Assembly: GCF_000422205.1 (NCBI RefSeq)
Contig: NZ_ATHV01000024.1
Span: 1 to 52,240 of the forward strand
From: Desulfovibrio sp. X2
GTDB lineage: Bacteria > Desulfobacterota > Desulfovibrionia > Desulfovibrionales > Desulfovibrionaceae
Direction of reading: 5' to 3'
Length of the DNA: 52,240 bases
The notes beneath the pieces were generated by a model. The model ran no database searches and had not been told where the DNA came from. It saw only the letters and a list, made by a program, of their open reading frames with translations. This document shows, piece after piece, positions 35,672 to 42,240 of the stretch. Made by a program: the position numbers and the translations under genes. The number at the start of each line of letters is the position of its first letter. Within the stretch, counting starts at the first letter, position 1.

Positions 35672-36493
35672 ATGTCGGCCAAGACGCGCCTCCCCATCCG
35701 CTCCTCGCGCCCGCGCCCCGCGCGGCCATCCCGTGCATCCCGCTCCGCGCGCGCTTCCCATACGGCCGGGTCCCGGCGCCCCCGCGCGGAGCGCGTGAGC
35801 CGCATCCTGCTCCTCGCGCTCGCAGCCCTTCTTCTCGCGGGCATGGTGGACGTGGGCCGCTACGCCGTGTGGCCGGACGTGGCCGTTCTCGCGCACCAGA
35901 ACCCGGGCAAGACCGCCTTCATGCGCTGGCGCGAGGCGCAGTGGGAGCGGGAGGGGAAGAAGAAGCGCATCACCCAGGTCTGGGTGCCGCTCTCGCGCGT
36001 CTCGCGCAGCGCGATCATGGCCGTGACCATCGCCGAGGACGACAAGTTCTGGAACCACGAGGGCTTCGACTTCGAGGGCATGGAGCAGGCCCTGCAGAAG
36101 GACCTGGAGAAGGGGCGCATCGCCGCGGGCGGCAGCACCATCACCCAGCAGCTGGCCAAGAACCTCTGGCTCTCGCCCAGCAGGAACCCCCTGCGCAAGC
36201 TCAAGGAGGCCATCCTCACCTGGCGGCTGGAGAAGGCCCTGTCCAAGCGCCGCATCCTCGAGCTCTACCTCAACGTGGCCGAGTGGGGCGACGGCATCTT
36301 CGGCATAGAGGCCGCGGCCCGCGCCGACTTCGGCGTCTCCGCGGCGGGCCTCTCCGAGGAGCAGGCCGCGCGCCTGGCCGCGGTCCTGCCGAGCCCGCTC
36401 AAGTGGTCCGCCTCCCATCCCTCGCGCGGCGTGGCCCTGCGCGCCCGCATCATCCTGCACCGCATGCAGAGAAGGCTGGGAGACCAGGGCTGA
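35672..36493 (+). CDS. mtgA: Monofunctional peptidoglycan glycosyltransferase MtgA
   Basis: The protein polymerises lipid II into glycan strands at the inner membrane and belongs to family GT51. After an Arg/Ser-rich N terminus and one transmembrane helix (about residues 43-60) the GT51 motifs appear in order: TIAEDDKFWNHEGFD (with the catalytic Glu), GGSTITQQLAKNL, RKLKEAILTWRLEKALSKRRILELYLN and EWGDGIFGIEAAA. There is no transpeptidase domain. The ATG at 35672 lacks a ribosome site, and a GTG at 35795 just before the transmembrane helix is an alternative that removes the Arg-rich leader. It appears to be a single gene. Confidence 0.92.
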   Translation: MSAKTRLPIRSSRPRPARPSRASRSARASHTAGSRRPRAERVSRILLLALAALLLAGMVDVGRYAVWPDVAVLAHQNPGKTAFMRWREAQWEREGKKKRITQVWVPLSRVSRSAIMAVTIAEDDKFWNHEGFDFEGMEQALQKDLEKGRIAAGGSTITQQLAKNLWLSPSRNPLRKLKEAILTWRLEKALSKRRILELYLNVAEWGDGIFGIEAAARADFGVSAAGLSEEQAARLAAVLPSPLKWSASHPSRGVALRARIILHRMQRRLGDQG

Positions 36494-36528
36494 CGGCCCG
36501 CTCGGCGCAGGGCTGTGAACGGTGTTCA

Positions 36529-36557
36529 TTGACGTAGCCGCCCGGCGCGTGTAACCG
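36529..36557 (+). promoter_or_regulatory. Possible sigma-70 promoter for the CD3324-like gene
   Basis: TTGACG (36529-36534) and TAACCG (36552-36557) are 17 bases apart. Transcription from here would start near 36564 and include the paired segments at 36619-36679 as a leader of about 145 bases. Confidence 0.4.
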
Positions 36558-36618
36558 GCGAAAGCTGGAAATGCACCATCAAACGAGGATAGCGGATGTC
36601 TCTCTCCCTGGATCTTGT

Positions 36619-36679
36619 CCGTCATGCATAGCATGGGCTGTTGCATGACGGCGTAGTTTTCGCGGCAATGGCCCATGCT
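36619..36679 (+). promoter_or_regulatory. Interleaved inverted repeats: possible pseudoknot leader or multi-site operator
   Basis: CCGTCATGCA (36619-36628) pairs with TGCATGACGG (36642-36651), and AGCATGGGC (36630-36638) pairs with GCCCATGCT (36671-36679). The left arm of the second helix lies in the loop of the first, giving an H-type pseudoknot order or two exclusive hairpins. The ribosome site of the downstream gene follows 19 bases later. As DNA it is also a cluster of GCATG/CATGC words. Confidence 0.5.
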
Positions 36680-36709
36680 CGGTCCTGATACGACATCGGG
36701 AGGAGCATG

Positions 36710-36982
36710 ATGAGCTGCAGAAAAGCGAACGACCTGCTCCCGCCGCATCTGCTGCGGGCCGTGCAGGAGTATATCGACGGCGAATGCCTCTACATCCCCC
36801 GCAAGGAAGGGAACAGGAAGCGGTGGGGGGAGAACACGCCGACCAGGCAGCGCCTGCGCGCCAGGAACCGCGAGATCGCGGCCGGGCGCAGGGAGGGCTG
36901 GCCGGTCGCCGCCCTGGCGGAACGGTACTTCCTGTCCGTCAAGGCCGTGTACAAGATACTCGCCGCCATGAAGGACGGCTGA
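36710..36982 (+). CDS. CD3324-like small helix-turn-helix protein (90 aa)
   Basis: A 90-residue basic soluble protein resembling the CD3324 family. It has a conserved first half (ANDLLPPHLLRAVQEYIDG, then LYIPRKEGNRKRWGENT) and a C-terminal helix-turn-helix-like segment (VAALAERYFLSVKAVYKIL). The relation to Mor-type phage activators suggests DNA binding, but no function is established. Two consecutive ATGs occur (36707 and 36710). The second is preferred because the GGGAGGAG ribosome site then has a better spacing. It lies behind a structured leader and before a strong terminator, so it is a single-gene unit and may regulate itself. Confidence 0.82.
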   Translation: MSCRKANDLLPPHLLRAVQEYIDGECLYIPRKEGNRKRWGENTPTRQRLRARNREIAAGRREGWPVAALAERYFLSVKAVYKILAAMKDG

Positions 36983-36989
36983 CGCACGA

Positions 36990-37017
36990 GCGCCCCGGGA
37001 TTCCCGGGGCGCTTTTT
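36990..37017 (+). terminator. Terminator of the CD3324-like gene
   Basis: GCGCCCCGGG and CCCGGGGCGC form a 10-bp stem (36990-36999 with 37003-37012) with a 3-base loop, followed by TTTTT (37013-37017). It starts 8 bases past the stop. Confidence 0.95.
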
Positions 37018-37093
37018 CGTTGTGCAGGCGAGAAGTGGAATGCCTCCGGCGGCCGGGTCGCGTATGGCTGGGCATGTTTCCCGGGAGGAGGAC

Positions 37094-37138
37094 ATGTTGC
37101 ACGATCATGCCTGCGCGACAGAGGTGATACCGTCATGA
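37094..37138 (+). CDS. 14-codon upstream ORF coupled to rsgA
   Basis: An ATG at 37094 follows a near-perfect GGGAGGAGG ribosome site and opens a 14-codon frame encoding MLHDHACATEVIPS. Its stop TGA overlaps the rsgA start as ATGA (37135-37138). The ribosome site is stronger than that of rsgA itself (GAGGTG), so ribosomes ending the peptide could reinitiate on rsgA. The peptide has two His and one Cys but no stalling motif I recognise. It may be a regulatory leader peptide. Confidence 0.45.
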   Translation: MLHDHACATEVIPS

Positions 37139-38190
37139 ACCTGAAGGATCTCGGCTTCGACGAGTGGTTCGAGGCGCATGCCGCAGAAGGCGGCCCGGAG
37201 GGCGGCCGCTTCGCCCGCGTGTGCGCGGTCGACCGCGGCGCGTACTTCATACGGCACGAAACGGGGGAGATTCCGGCCGAGCTGACCGGAAAGCTCGCCT
37301 ACCACATCGACGGCCCCGCGGAGCTGCCGTGCGTCGGGGACTGGGTGGTGGCGGTCTGCCACAACGGCGGGGCCGAGGCCGTCATCCACCGGGTGCTGCC
37401 GCGCAGGACGTTCCTGCGCCGCAGGACGCCGGGAAGGAACGCCGATTGCCAGATGATCGCCGCCAACATCGACGTCGCGTTCATCGTCCAGTCGTGCCGC
37501 TACGACTTCAATGCCGGGCGGCTGGACCGCTATCTGGTCATGGCGGCGGACGGGCGGGTGGAGCCGGTGGTCGTGCTCACGAAGACGGACCTGGTCGACG
37601 AGGAGGAACTTGCGCGCAAGATCGAGACCGTCCGCGCGGCCACCGCGGCCCGGGTGATCGCGCTCAGCTGCATGAGCGGCGCGGGGCTCGAGGAGTTCCG
37701 GCAGGCGCTCGTCCCGGGCAGGACCTGCTGCCTGCTCGGTTCGTCCGGCGTGGGCAAGACGACCCTGCTCAACCGCCTGACGGGCCGGGAATCCTTTGCG
37801 ACGCGGCCGGTCAGCGCCACGGGGGAGGGCACCCACACGACGACGCGGCGCCAGCTCGTCGTCCTCGACCGGGGCGCGATGGTCGTCGACACGCCCGGCA
37901 TGCGGGAGCTCGGCATCGTGGGCGCGGACGACGCGCTCGACGCGGGCTTCGACGAGATCGCCGCGCTCGCCGCGGGGTGCCGCTACGCGGACTGCAGCCA
38001 CGAGCACGAGCCCGGCTGCGCCGTCAGGGCCGCGCTCGAGCGCGGGGAGCTGGCCGGGGAGCGGTACGCCAGCTACCTCAAGCTCAGGAAGGAGTCGCGC
38101 TACCACGAGATGTCCTGCCTGGAGAAGCGCAGGAAGGACAAGGCCTTCGGCCGGTTCGTCAAGTCGGTGAAGAAGCGCGCGAGGCGCTGA
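37135..38190 (+). CDS. rsgA: Ribosome small-subunit GTPase RsgA
   Basis: A 351-residue circularly permuted GTPase that assists late maturation of the 30S ribosomal subunit. An N-terminal OB-fold (about residues 25-105) precedes the GTPase motifs in permuted order: G4 TKTD (149-152), G5 region LSCMSG, G1 GSSGVGKTT (202-210) and G3 DTPG (252-255). A C-terminal zinc site has C282, C287, H289 and C295 (CRYADCSHEHEPGC). The catalytic-water region GTHTTT is present. The ATG at 37135 overlaps the stop of a 14-codon upstream ORF. Convergent with the SDR gene, it ends at a shared hairpin. Confidence 0.96.
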   Translation: MNLKDLGFDEWFEAHAAEGGPEGGRFARVCAVDRGAYFIRHETGEIPAELTGKLAYHIDGPAELPCVGDWVVAVCHNGGAEAVIHRVLPRRTFLRRRTPGRNADCQMIAANIDVAFIVQSCRYDFNAGRLDRYLVMAADGRVEPVVVLTKTDLVDEEELARKIETVRAATAARVIALSCMSGAGLEEFRQALVPGRTCCLLGSSGVGKTTLLNRLTGRESFATRPVSATGEGTHTTTRRQLVVLDRGAMVVDTPGMRELGIVGADDALDAGFDEIAALAAGCRYADCSHEHEPGCAVRAALERGELAGERYASYLKLRKESRYHEMSCLEKRRKDKAFGRFVKSVKKRARR

Positions 38191-38191
38191 C

Positions 38192-38234
38192 GCATCGGCC
38201 GCCCCGGAGCCCATGCGCCCGGGGCGGCCGATGC
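38192..38234. terminator. Bidirectional hairpin between rsgA and the SDR gene
   Basis: A perfect 16-bp stem (38192-38207 with 38219-38234) with an 11-base loop lies between two convergent genes, right after the rsgA stop. No U tract is present. Confidence 0.65.
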
Positions 38235-38253
38235 CGGAGTCGCAGGGTTGCGG

Positions 38254-38994
38254 CTAGCCCAGGCCGCCGTTGGCGCGCAGGACCTGGCCCGTGACCCAGG
38301 CGGATTCCGGTCCGGCCAGGAAGGAGACCACGGGCGCTATGTCCGTGGGCTCGCCCAGGCGGGCGAGCGGGGTCAGGGAGACGAGGCGGTCGATGAGCTC
38401 CTGGCTCTTGTCCTCGAAGAAGAGCTCCGTGGCCACCGGGCCCGGGGCCACGGCGTTGACCGTGATGCCGCGCGGCCCGAGCTCCTTGGAAAGGACGCGC
38501 GTCATGGCCTCCACGGCCGCCTTGGAGGCGTTGTAGGCCGCGTAGCCGGGCAGCGAGGTGTGCAGGGCCGTGGTGGAGAAGTTGACGATGCGGCCGTTCT
38601 CGCGCAGCCGCGCGGCCGCCAGGTGGAGCATGTTGTAGGTGCCGGTCAGGTTCACGGCGATGATCCTGGCGAAGACGTCGGGCCGCAGCTTCTCCACGGG
38701 CGCGAGGTTGATGATGCCCGCGTTGTTCACCAGCACGTCCACCCCGCCGAAGGCCTTCTCGGTCTCGTCGAAGAGGCGCGTGGCGGCGGCGAAGTCGGAG
38801 ACGTCGGCCTGCAGGGCCACGGCCTTGCCGCCCGCGGCCTCGATGGCCGCGACGACCTTGTCCGCCTCGTCGGCCGAGCGGGCGTAGTTGACGGTCACGG
38901 CGAAGCCGTCGCGTGCGAGGCGCAGCGCGACCTCCCTGCCGATGCCGCGCGAGCTTCCGGTGACGATTGCCGTTTTCCGGCTGGATGCGGTCAT
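38254..38994 (-). CDS. Short-chain dehydrogenase/reductase (SDR)
   Basis: A 246-residue classical SDR of the FabG-like group. The NAD(P) site is VTGSSRGIGREVA (about residues 12-24), with NNAG at about 89-92. The catalytic tetrad is visible as Asn near 113, Ser in VNFSTTALH, and YAAYNASKAA with Tyr and Lys. The late PGPVATELFF is also typical. Two basic residues near the end of strand 2 (NYARS) suggest NADP preference. The ATG at 38994 has an AAAGGAG ribosome site. It follows the NmrA-like gene after 28 bases, so they share a transcript. The substrate is unknown. Confidence 0.93.
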   Translation of the reverse strand: MTASSRKTAIVTGSSRGIGREVALRLARDGFAVTVNYARSADEADKVVAAIEAAGGKAVALQADVSDFAAATRLFDETEKAFGGVDVLVNNAGIINLAPVEKLRPDVFARIIAVNLTGTYNMLHLAAARLRENGRIVNFSTTALHTSLPGYAAYNASKAAVEAMTRVLSKELGPRGITVNAVAPGPVATELFFEDKSQELIDRLVSLTPLARLGEPTDIAPVVSFLAGPESAWVTGQVLRANGGLG

Positions 38995-39022
38995 TGAAGG
39001 ACTCCTTTGGCGTTTTTTCGGT

Positions 39023-39883
39023 TCATTCGGCCACGAGGGAGGCGACGACCTCGGCGAGCGGCGTCTCGCCGCGCACGGACTCGGCCGTTTTGCCCTCGAA
39101 GGTGATCCAGCCTGAATTGAAGCCGTCCACCATCTCCATGAGCGGCGCGGGATCGGGAATGCCCGCCCCGCGCAGAAGCTCCTCCCAGCGCCCGCGCTCC
39201 GTCTCCACCGCGCGCACGGGGCGGCGCAGCGCCGCGGACAGGGCCTCGGCCAGGTCGTTCGGGCAGCACCCGGGTCCCGCGATCTCGAGGACGCGGCGGC
39301 CGGTCCACCCGGTCTGCATGGTCTGCGCGACAAGGTTCCCGACGTCCGCCGTGGCGACCATGGGAATGGCCCGGTTCAGCGGCTGGAGGAAGCTCGGCAG
39401 CTCCCCGGTTGCGCGGACCATGGGGATGTCGCGGCGCAGGTTCTCCATGAACCAGGCCGCGCGCACGAAGGCCACGGGCAGGTCGAGCGCGGCGAGCTCC
39501 TGCTCCAGGATGCGCAGCTGGGTGACGAGCCCGAGCCCGCTTTCCCTGTGCGCGCCCACGGACGAGAGGCAGACCACCCGGTCCGGCCGCGCGGCGGACA
39601 GCGCCCTGCGCAGCGTGGCCGCGAGGGTGCGCGCCTCGGCATAGTCCCTGGAGGGCGAGAAGTTGGGCGGCAGCATGACGAAGGCGCCCTCCGCGCCGCG
39701 CATGACCGCGGCCAGGGCCTCGGCGTCGGAGAAGTCGGCCAGCGCGGGTTGCGCGCCCCGGGCCACCAGGGGGTCGGCCCGGCCCACGTCGCGCACCACG
39801 GCCCGCACCGGCATGTTCCTGTCGAGCAGGCCGCGCGCGGCGGCACCCCCGACCTGTCCCGTCGCTCCAAGAATCACGAACAT
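39023..39883 (-). CDS. NmrA-like NAD(P)-binding protein
   Basis: A 286-residue atypical SDR of the NmrA/QOR2 type. It opens with MFVILGATGQVGGAAARGLL, whose GATGxxG is the dinucleotide-binding motif, and continues with VRAVVRDVGRA and a central CLSSVGAH. It lacks the YxxxK catalytic pair of active SDRs, so it may be a redox-sensing or quinone-reductase-like protein. The start is the ATG at 39883, behind GGGAGG, rather than an upstream in-frame codon. It is first in a two-gene unit with the SDR. The promoter should lie in the adjacent 298-bp gap (39884-40181), which otherwise shows nothing recognisable. Confidence 0.85.
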   Translation of the reverse strand: MFVILGATGQVGGAAARGLLDRNMPVRAVVRDVGRADPLVARGAQPALADFSDAEALAAVMRGAEGAFVMLPPNFSPSRDYAEARTLAATLRRALSAARPDRVVCLSSVGAHRESGLGLVTQLRILEQELAALDLPVAFVRAAWFMENLRRDIPMVRATGELPSFLQPLNRAIPMVATADVGNLVAQTMQTGWTGRRVLEIAGPGCCPNDLAEALSAALRRPVRAVETERGRWEELLRGAGIPDPAPLMEMVDGFNSGWITFEGKTAESVRGETPLAEVVASLVAE

Positions 39884-40181
39884 GATGAAGCCTCCCGGCG
39901 TACGGACGTTTCCGGCCCGGCCCACCGGCCGTGCCGTCCTTCAGGGCGGGCGGCGCATCCTGCGGCGCGTCGTCCGCTGCCCTCGGCGCGCGAAGGAGAG
40001 GGAGGGCCGGACAGGGAGAGCTGCGGCCGAAGCGCGGCGGGCCGTGCGCCGAGGGCCCGAAGGTCCTGCCTGCGCCGGGCCGCCGAAGGCCCTCGATGCA
40101 GCCATAGCAGAAAAAAGCCGCCGAGAGGAAGGGGAAGAGCCGAGGTCCCGGCTCCCCCCGTCCCCCCTGCGGGCCGCGGGC

Positions 40182-40601
40182 TCACGCGGCGGCCCGTGGG
40201 GAGCGGCGCAGGAGATCGTAGGCGAGGATGCCGGACACGCCCCAGACGAGGTTGAAGAAGACGACCCACAGCGGGGTGGCCGGGCCGAGGGCCAGCCCCA
40301 TGACGCCCTTGCCGAGCTGCGGGAAGACCTTGAAGAGCATGTACAGCGTGGGCGCGATGCTGAACAGCGCGCCGCGCGCCCACTCCCGGCCGCGCGGCCA
40401 CGAGGAGAGGAACAAGAGCCCCCACAGTCCCCCGAAGAACAGCCGCGGCAGGAGCCAGGCCGTGGTCAGGGGCGGGGCGATGTCGGCGCCGAGCAGCGGG
40501 GTGATGCCCAGGGCGCCGAACCCCCAGACCGCCAGACTGTTGACCAGGCCGCCGAAGACGCCCGCAAGCAGCGCGTGGATGATGGCAACGAACCTCGACA
40601 T
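40182..40601 (-). CDS. Small integral membrane protein, unrecognised (139 aa)
   Basis: The 139-residue protein has four hydrophobic segments (about residues 6-28, 45-67, 79-100 and 108-130). It contains aromatic and glycine-rich helices (GVFGGLVNSLAVWGFGALG, LFFGGLWGLLFLSSW) but no known motif. The layout resembles YqhR/YagU-type small inner-membrane proteins, but I would not assign a family. The ATG at 40601 has a GAGAGGAG ribosome site. It is probably a single gene. The 261 bases between it and the ABC ATPase hold repeat copy B. Confidence 0.75.
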   Translation of the reverse strand: MSRFVAIIHALLAGVFGGLVNSLAVWGFGALGITPLLGADIAPPLTTAWLLPRLFFGGLWGLLFLSSWPRGREWARGALFSIAPTLYMLFKVFPQLGKGVMGLALGPATPLWVVFFNLVWGVSGILAYDLLRRSPRAAA

Positions 40602-40773
40602 GGCGCGCTCCTCTCTGATCCCACGATTGTGTACCCAAGGAGAGGGGCGCGGGCAAGAGATCAGGCGAGGTGCGCGGAAAAAGTCCGCCTTGTTCCTTCG
40701 CGCTGCCTGCCGCGCCCGGGCTTCGTCTGCCCGGCCGTCGGCCGTGCCGCGCGCGAAGGGGGGCCAGTCCCGG

Positions 40774-40826
40774 CCTGGCGCAAAGGGTCCAGGGAGGGCG
40801 CGCAGCCCTCCCTGGCCGCCGGAGGC
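40774..40826. repeat. Dispersed stem-loop repeat, copy B
   Basis: This near-copy of the element at 9-67 has core GGGTCCAGGGAGGG, then CGCGCAG, then CCCTCCCTGG, followed by CCGCCGGAGGC. The inner arms form a perfect 10-bp hairpin. It lies 37 bases beyond the stop codon of the minus-strand ABC ATPase gene, the same relative position as copy A. Confidence 0.75.
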
Positions 40827-40862
40827 GTTCCTGCCTCTGCCCCGGCCTGCCGGTCCGGCGCC

Positions 40863-42236
40863 CTACGCCGCCTGGCCGCCCGCGGGCTCCACGTAGAGGG
40901 TTTCGTCGTCGTCGTCGTAGGAGAGGAGCTCGGCGTAGCGGCCCCAGTTGATGGCGGTGTCCACCTGGCGTTCGGCCTCGGCCGCGGGGAACTCGATGGC
41001 CAGGGCGGTCTCGATGACGTCGCGCGAGAGCCCCTTGCCGCCTCCGGCGCGGACCATGTCCGTGAGCCAGCGGAAGAAGGGCAGGTGGCGCAGGCGGGAG
41101 GCGAAGATCTCCTTGCGCGCGAGGATGGAGGCCTCGCCGAAGGTCTCGCCGAGCGGGGTGAGCTTGATGTCGCCCGCGGAGATGGTGGCGAAGCCGAGCA
41201 GCTCCGCGGCGTCGATGACCGAGAGGATGTAGTCCGAGCCGACCTTCAGCTCGTGGGCGATGCGGTAGATGTCGGTCTTGTGGTCCACGAGCTCGTTCAG
41301 GCGCTCGATGAGGCCGGCCATCTCGTTGACGTTGATGGCGGGCAGGCGGCGGGTGACGCCCGGCTCGCCCGGCGCGGTGCCCATCTCCAGGTCCGGGGAG
41401 AGGGTCTGGCCCGCGAGCATGGCGTAGACGCGGTCCACGAGGTTCAGGAAGTCGTGCGACTTGCGCTGGCGGGGCCGGGGCAGGTCCACGGGGAACTCGC
41501 GGATGATGCGGCCGGGGTCCTTGTCCATGATCACGATGCGGTCGGCCATGAACACGGCCTCGTCGATGTTGTGCGAGACCATGAGGATGGCCCTGGTGGG
41601 GATCTTGCCGCTGGTCCACAGCTCCAAGAGCTCGCCGCGCAGGGTCTCGGCGGAGAGCACGTCCAGGGCGGAGAAGGGCTCGTCGAGGCAGAGGAGCTCG
41701 GGCTCCACGGCCATGGCGCGGGCGAAGCCCACCTTCTGGCGCATGCCGCCGGAGAGCTCGCGCGGGTAGGCGGTCTCGAAGCCGTCCAGGCCCACGCGGT
41801 CGAGCAGGTCCAGGGCGCGGTTGGTGCGCAGCCCGGGCGGCACGCCGCGGGCCTTGAGCGCCACCTCCACGTTCTCCTGCACGGTGAGCCAGGGGAAGAG
41901 GGCGAAGGTCTGGAAGACGATGGCCGCGTGCGGGTTGACCCCGGAGAGGACCTTTCCGCGGTAGAGCACGTCGCCGCGCGTGGGCCGGATGAGCCCGGAG
42001 ATCATGCGCAGGATGGTGCTCTTGCCGCAGCCCGAAGGCCCGAGCAGGGCCACGAACTCGCCCTCGCGGATGGTGAGGTCCACGCCCTCGACGGCGATGA
42101 ACTTGCGGCCGCTGCCGTATTCCTTGGCCACGCGGGAGAGCTGGACCAGGGCGGCGCCGGTCCCGGCGCCCGCGGCGGGGGCGTTTCGGGCGTCGGGCTT
42201 GACGTAGGAGGCGACGGGGGCGGCGTGCGTCTTCAC
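40863..42236 (-). CDS. Nitrate/sulfonate-type ABC transporter ATPase with C-terminal AAA-associated domain
   Basis: The 457-residue protein is longer than a simple transporter ATPase. Residues 30-270 form the ATPase with Walker A GPSGCGKST, Q loop VFQTFALFPWL, signature LSGGMRQK, Walker B LLCLDEP and H loop VSHNIDEAV. The C-terminal part (about 310-445) is the AAA-associated domain found on some NrtD/SsuB-like ATPases. The start is a GTG at 42236. The ribosome site GGAGTGA lies across the permease stop, 4 bases upstream, so it is coupled to the permease gene. Nitrate, sulfonate, taurine or bicarbonate are candidate substrates by family. No substrate-binding protein gene is adjacent. Confidence 0.92.
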   Translation of the reverse strand: MKTHAAPVASYVKPDARNAPAAGAGTGAALVQLSRVAKEYGSGRKFIAVEGVDLTIREGEFVALLGPSGCGKSTILRMISGLIRPTRGDVLYRGKVLSGVNPHAAIVFQTFALFPWLTVQENVEVALKARGVPPGLRTNRALDLLDRVGLDGFETAYPRELSGGMRQKVGFARAMAVEPELLCLDEPFSALDVLSAETLRGELLELWTSGKIPTRAILMVSHNIDEAVFMADRIVIMDKDPGRIIREFPVDLPRPRQRKSHDFLNLVDRVYAMLAGQTLSPDLEMGTAPGEPGVTRRLPAINVNEMAGLIERLNELVDHKTDIYRIAHELKVGSDYILSVIDAAELLGFATISAGDIKLTPLGETFGEASILARKEIFASRLRHLPFFRWLTDMVRAGGGKGLSRDVIETALAIEFPAAEAERQVDTAINWGRYAELLSYDDDDETLYVEPAGGQAA

Positions 42237-42240
42237 GGCA

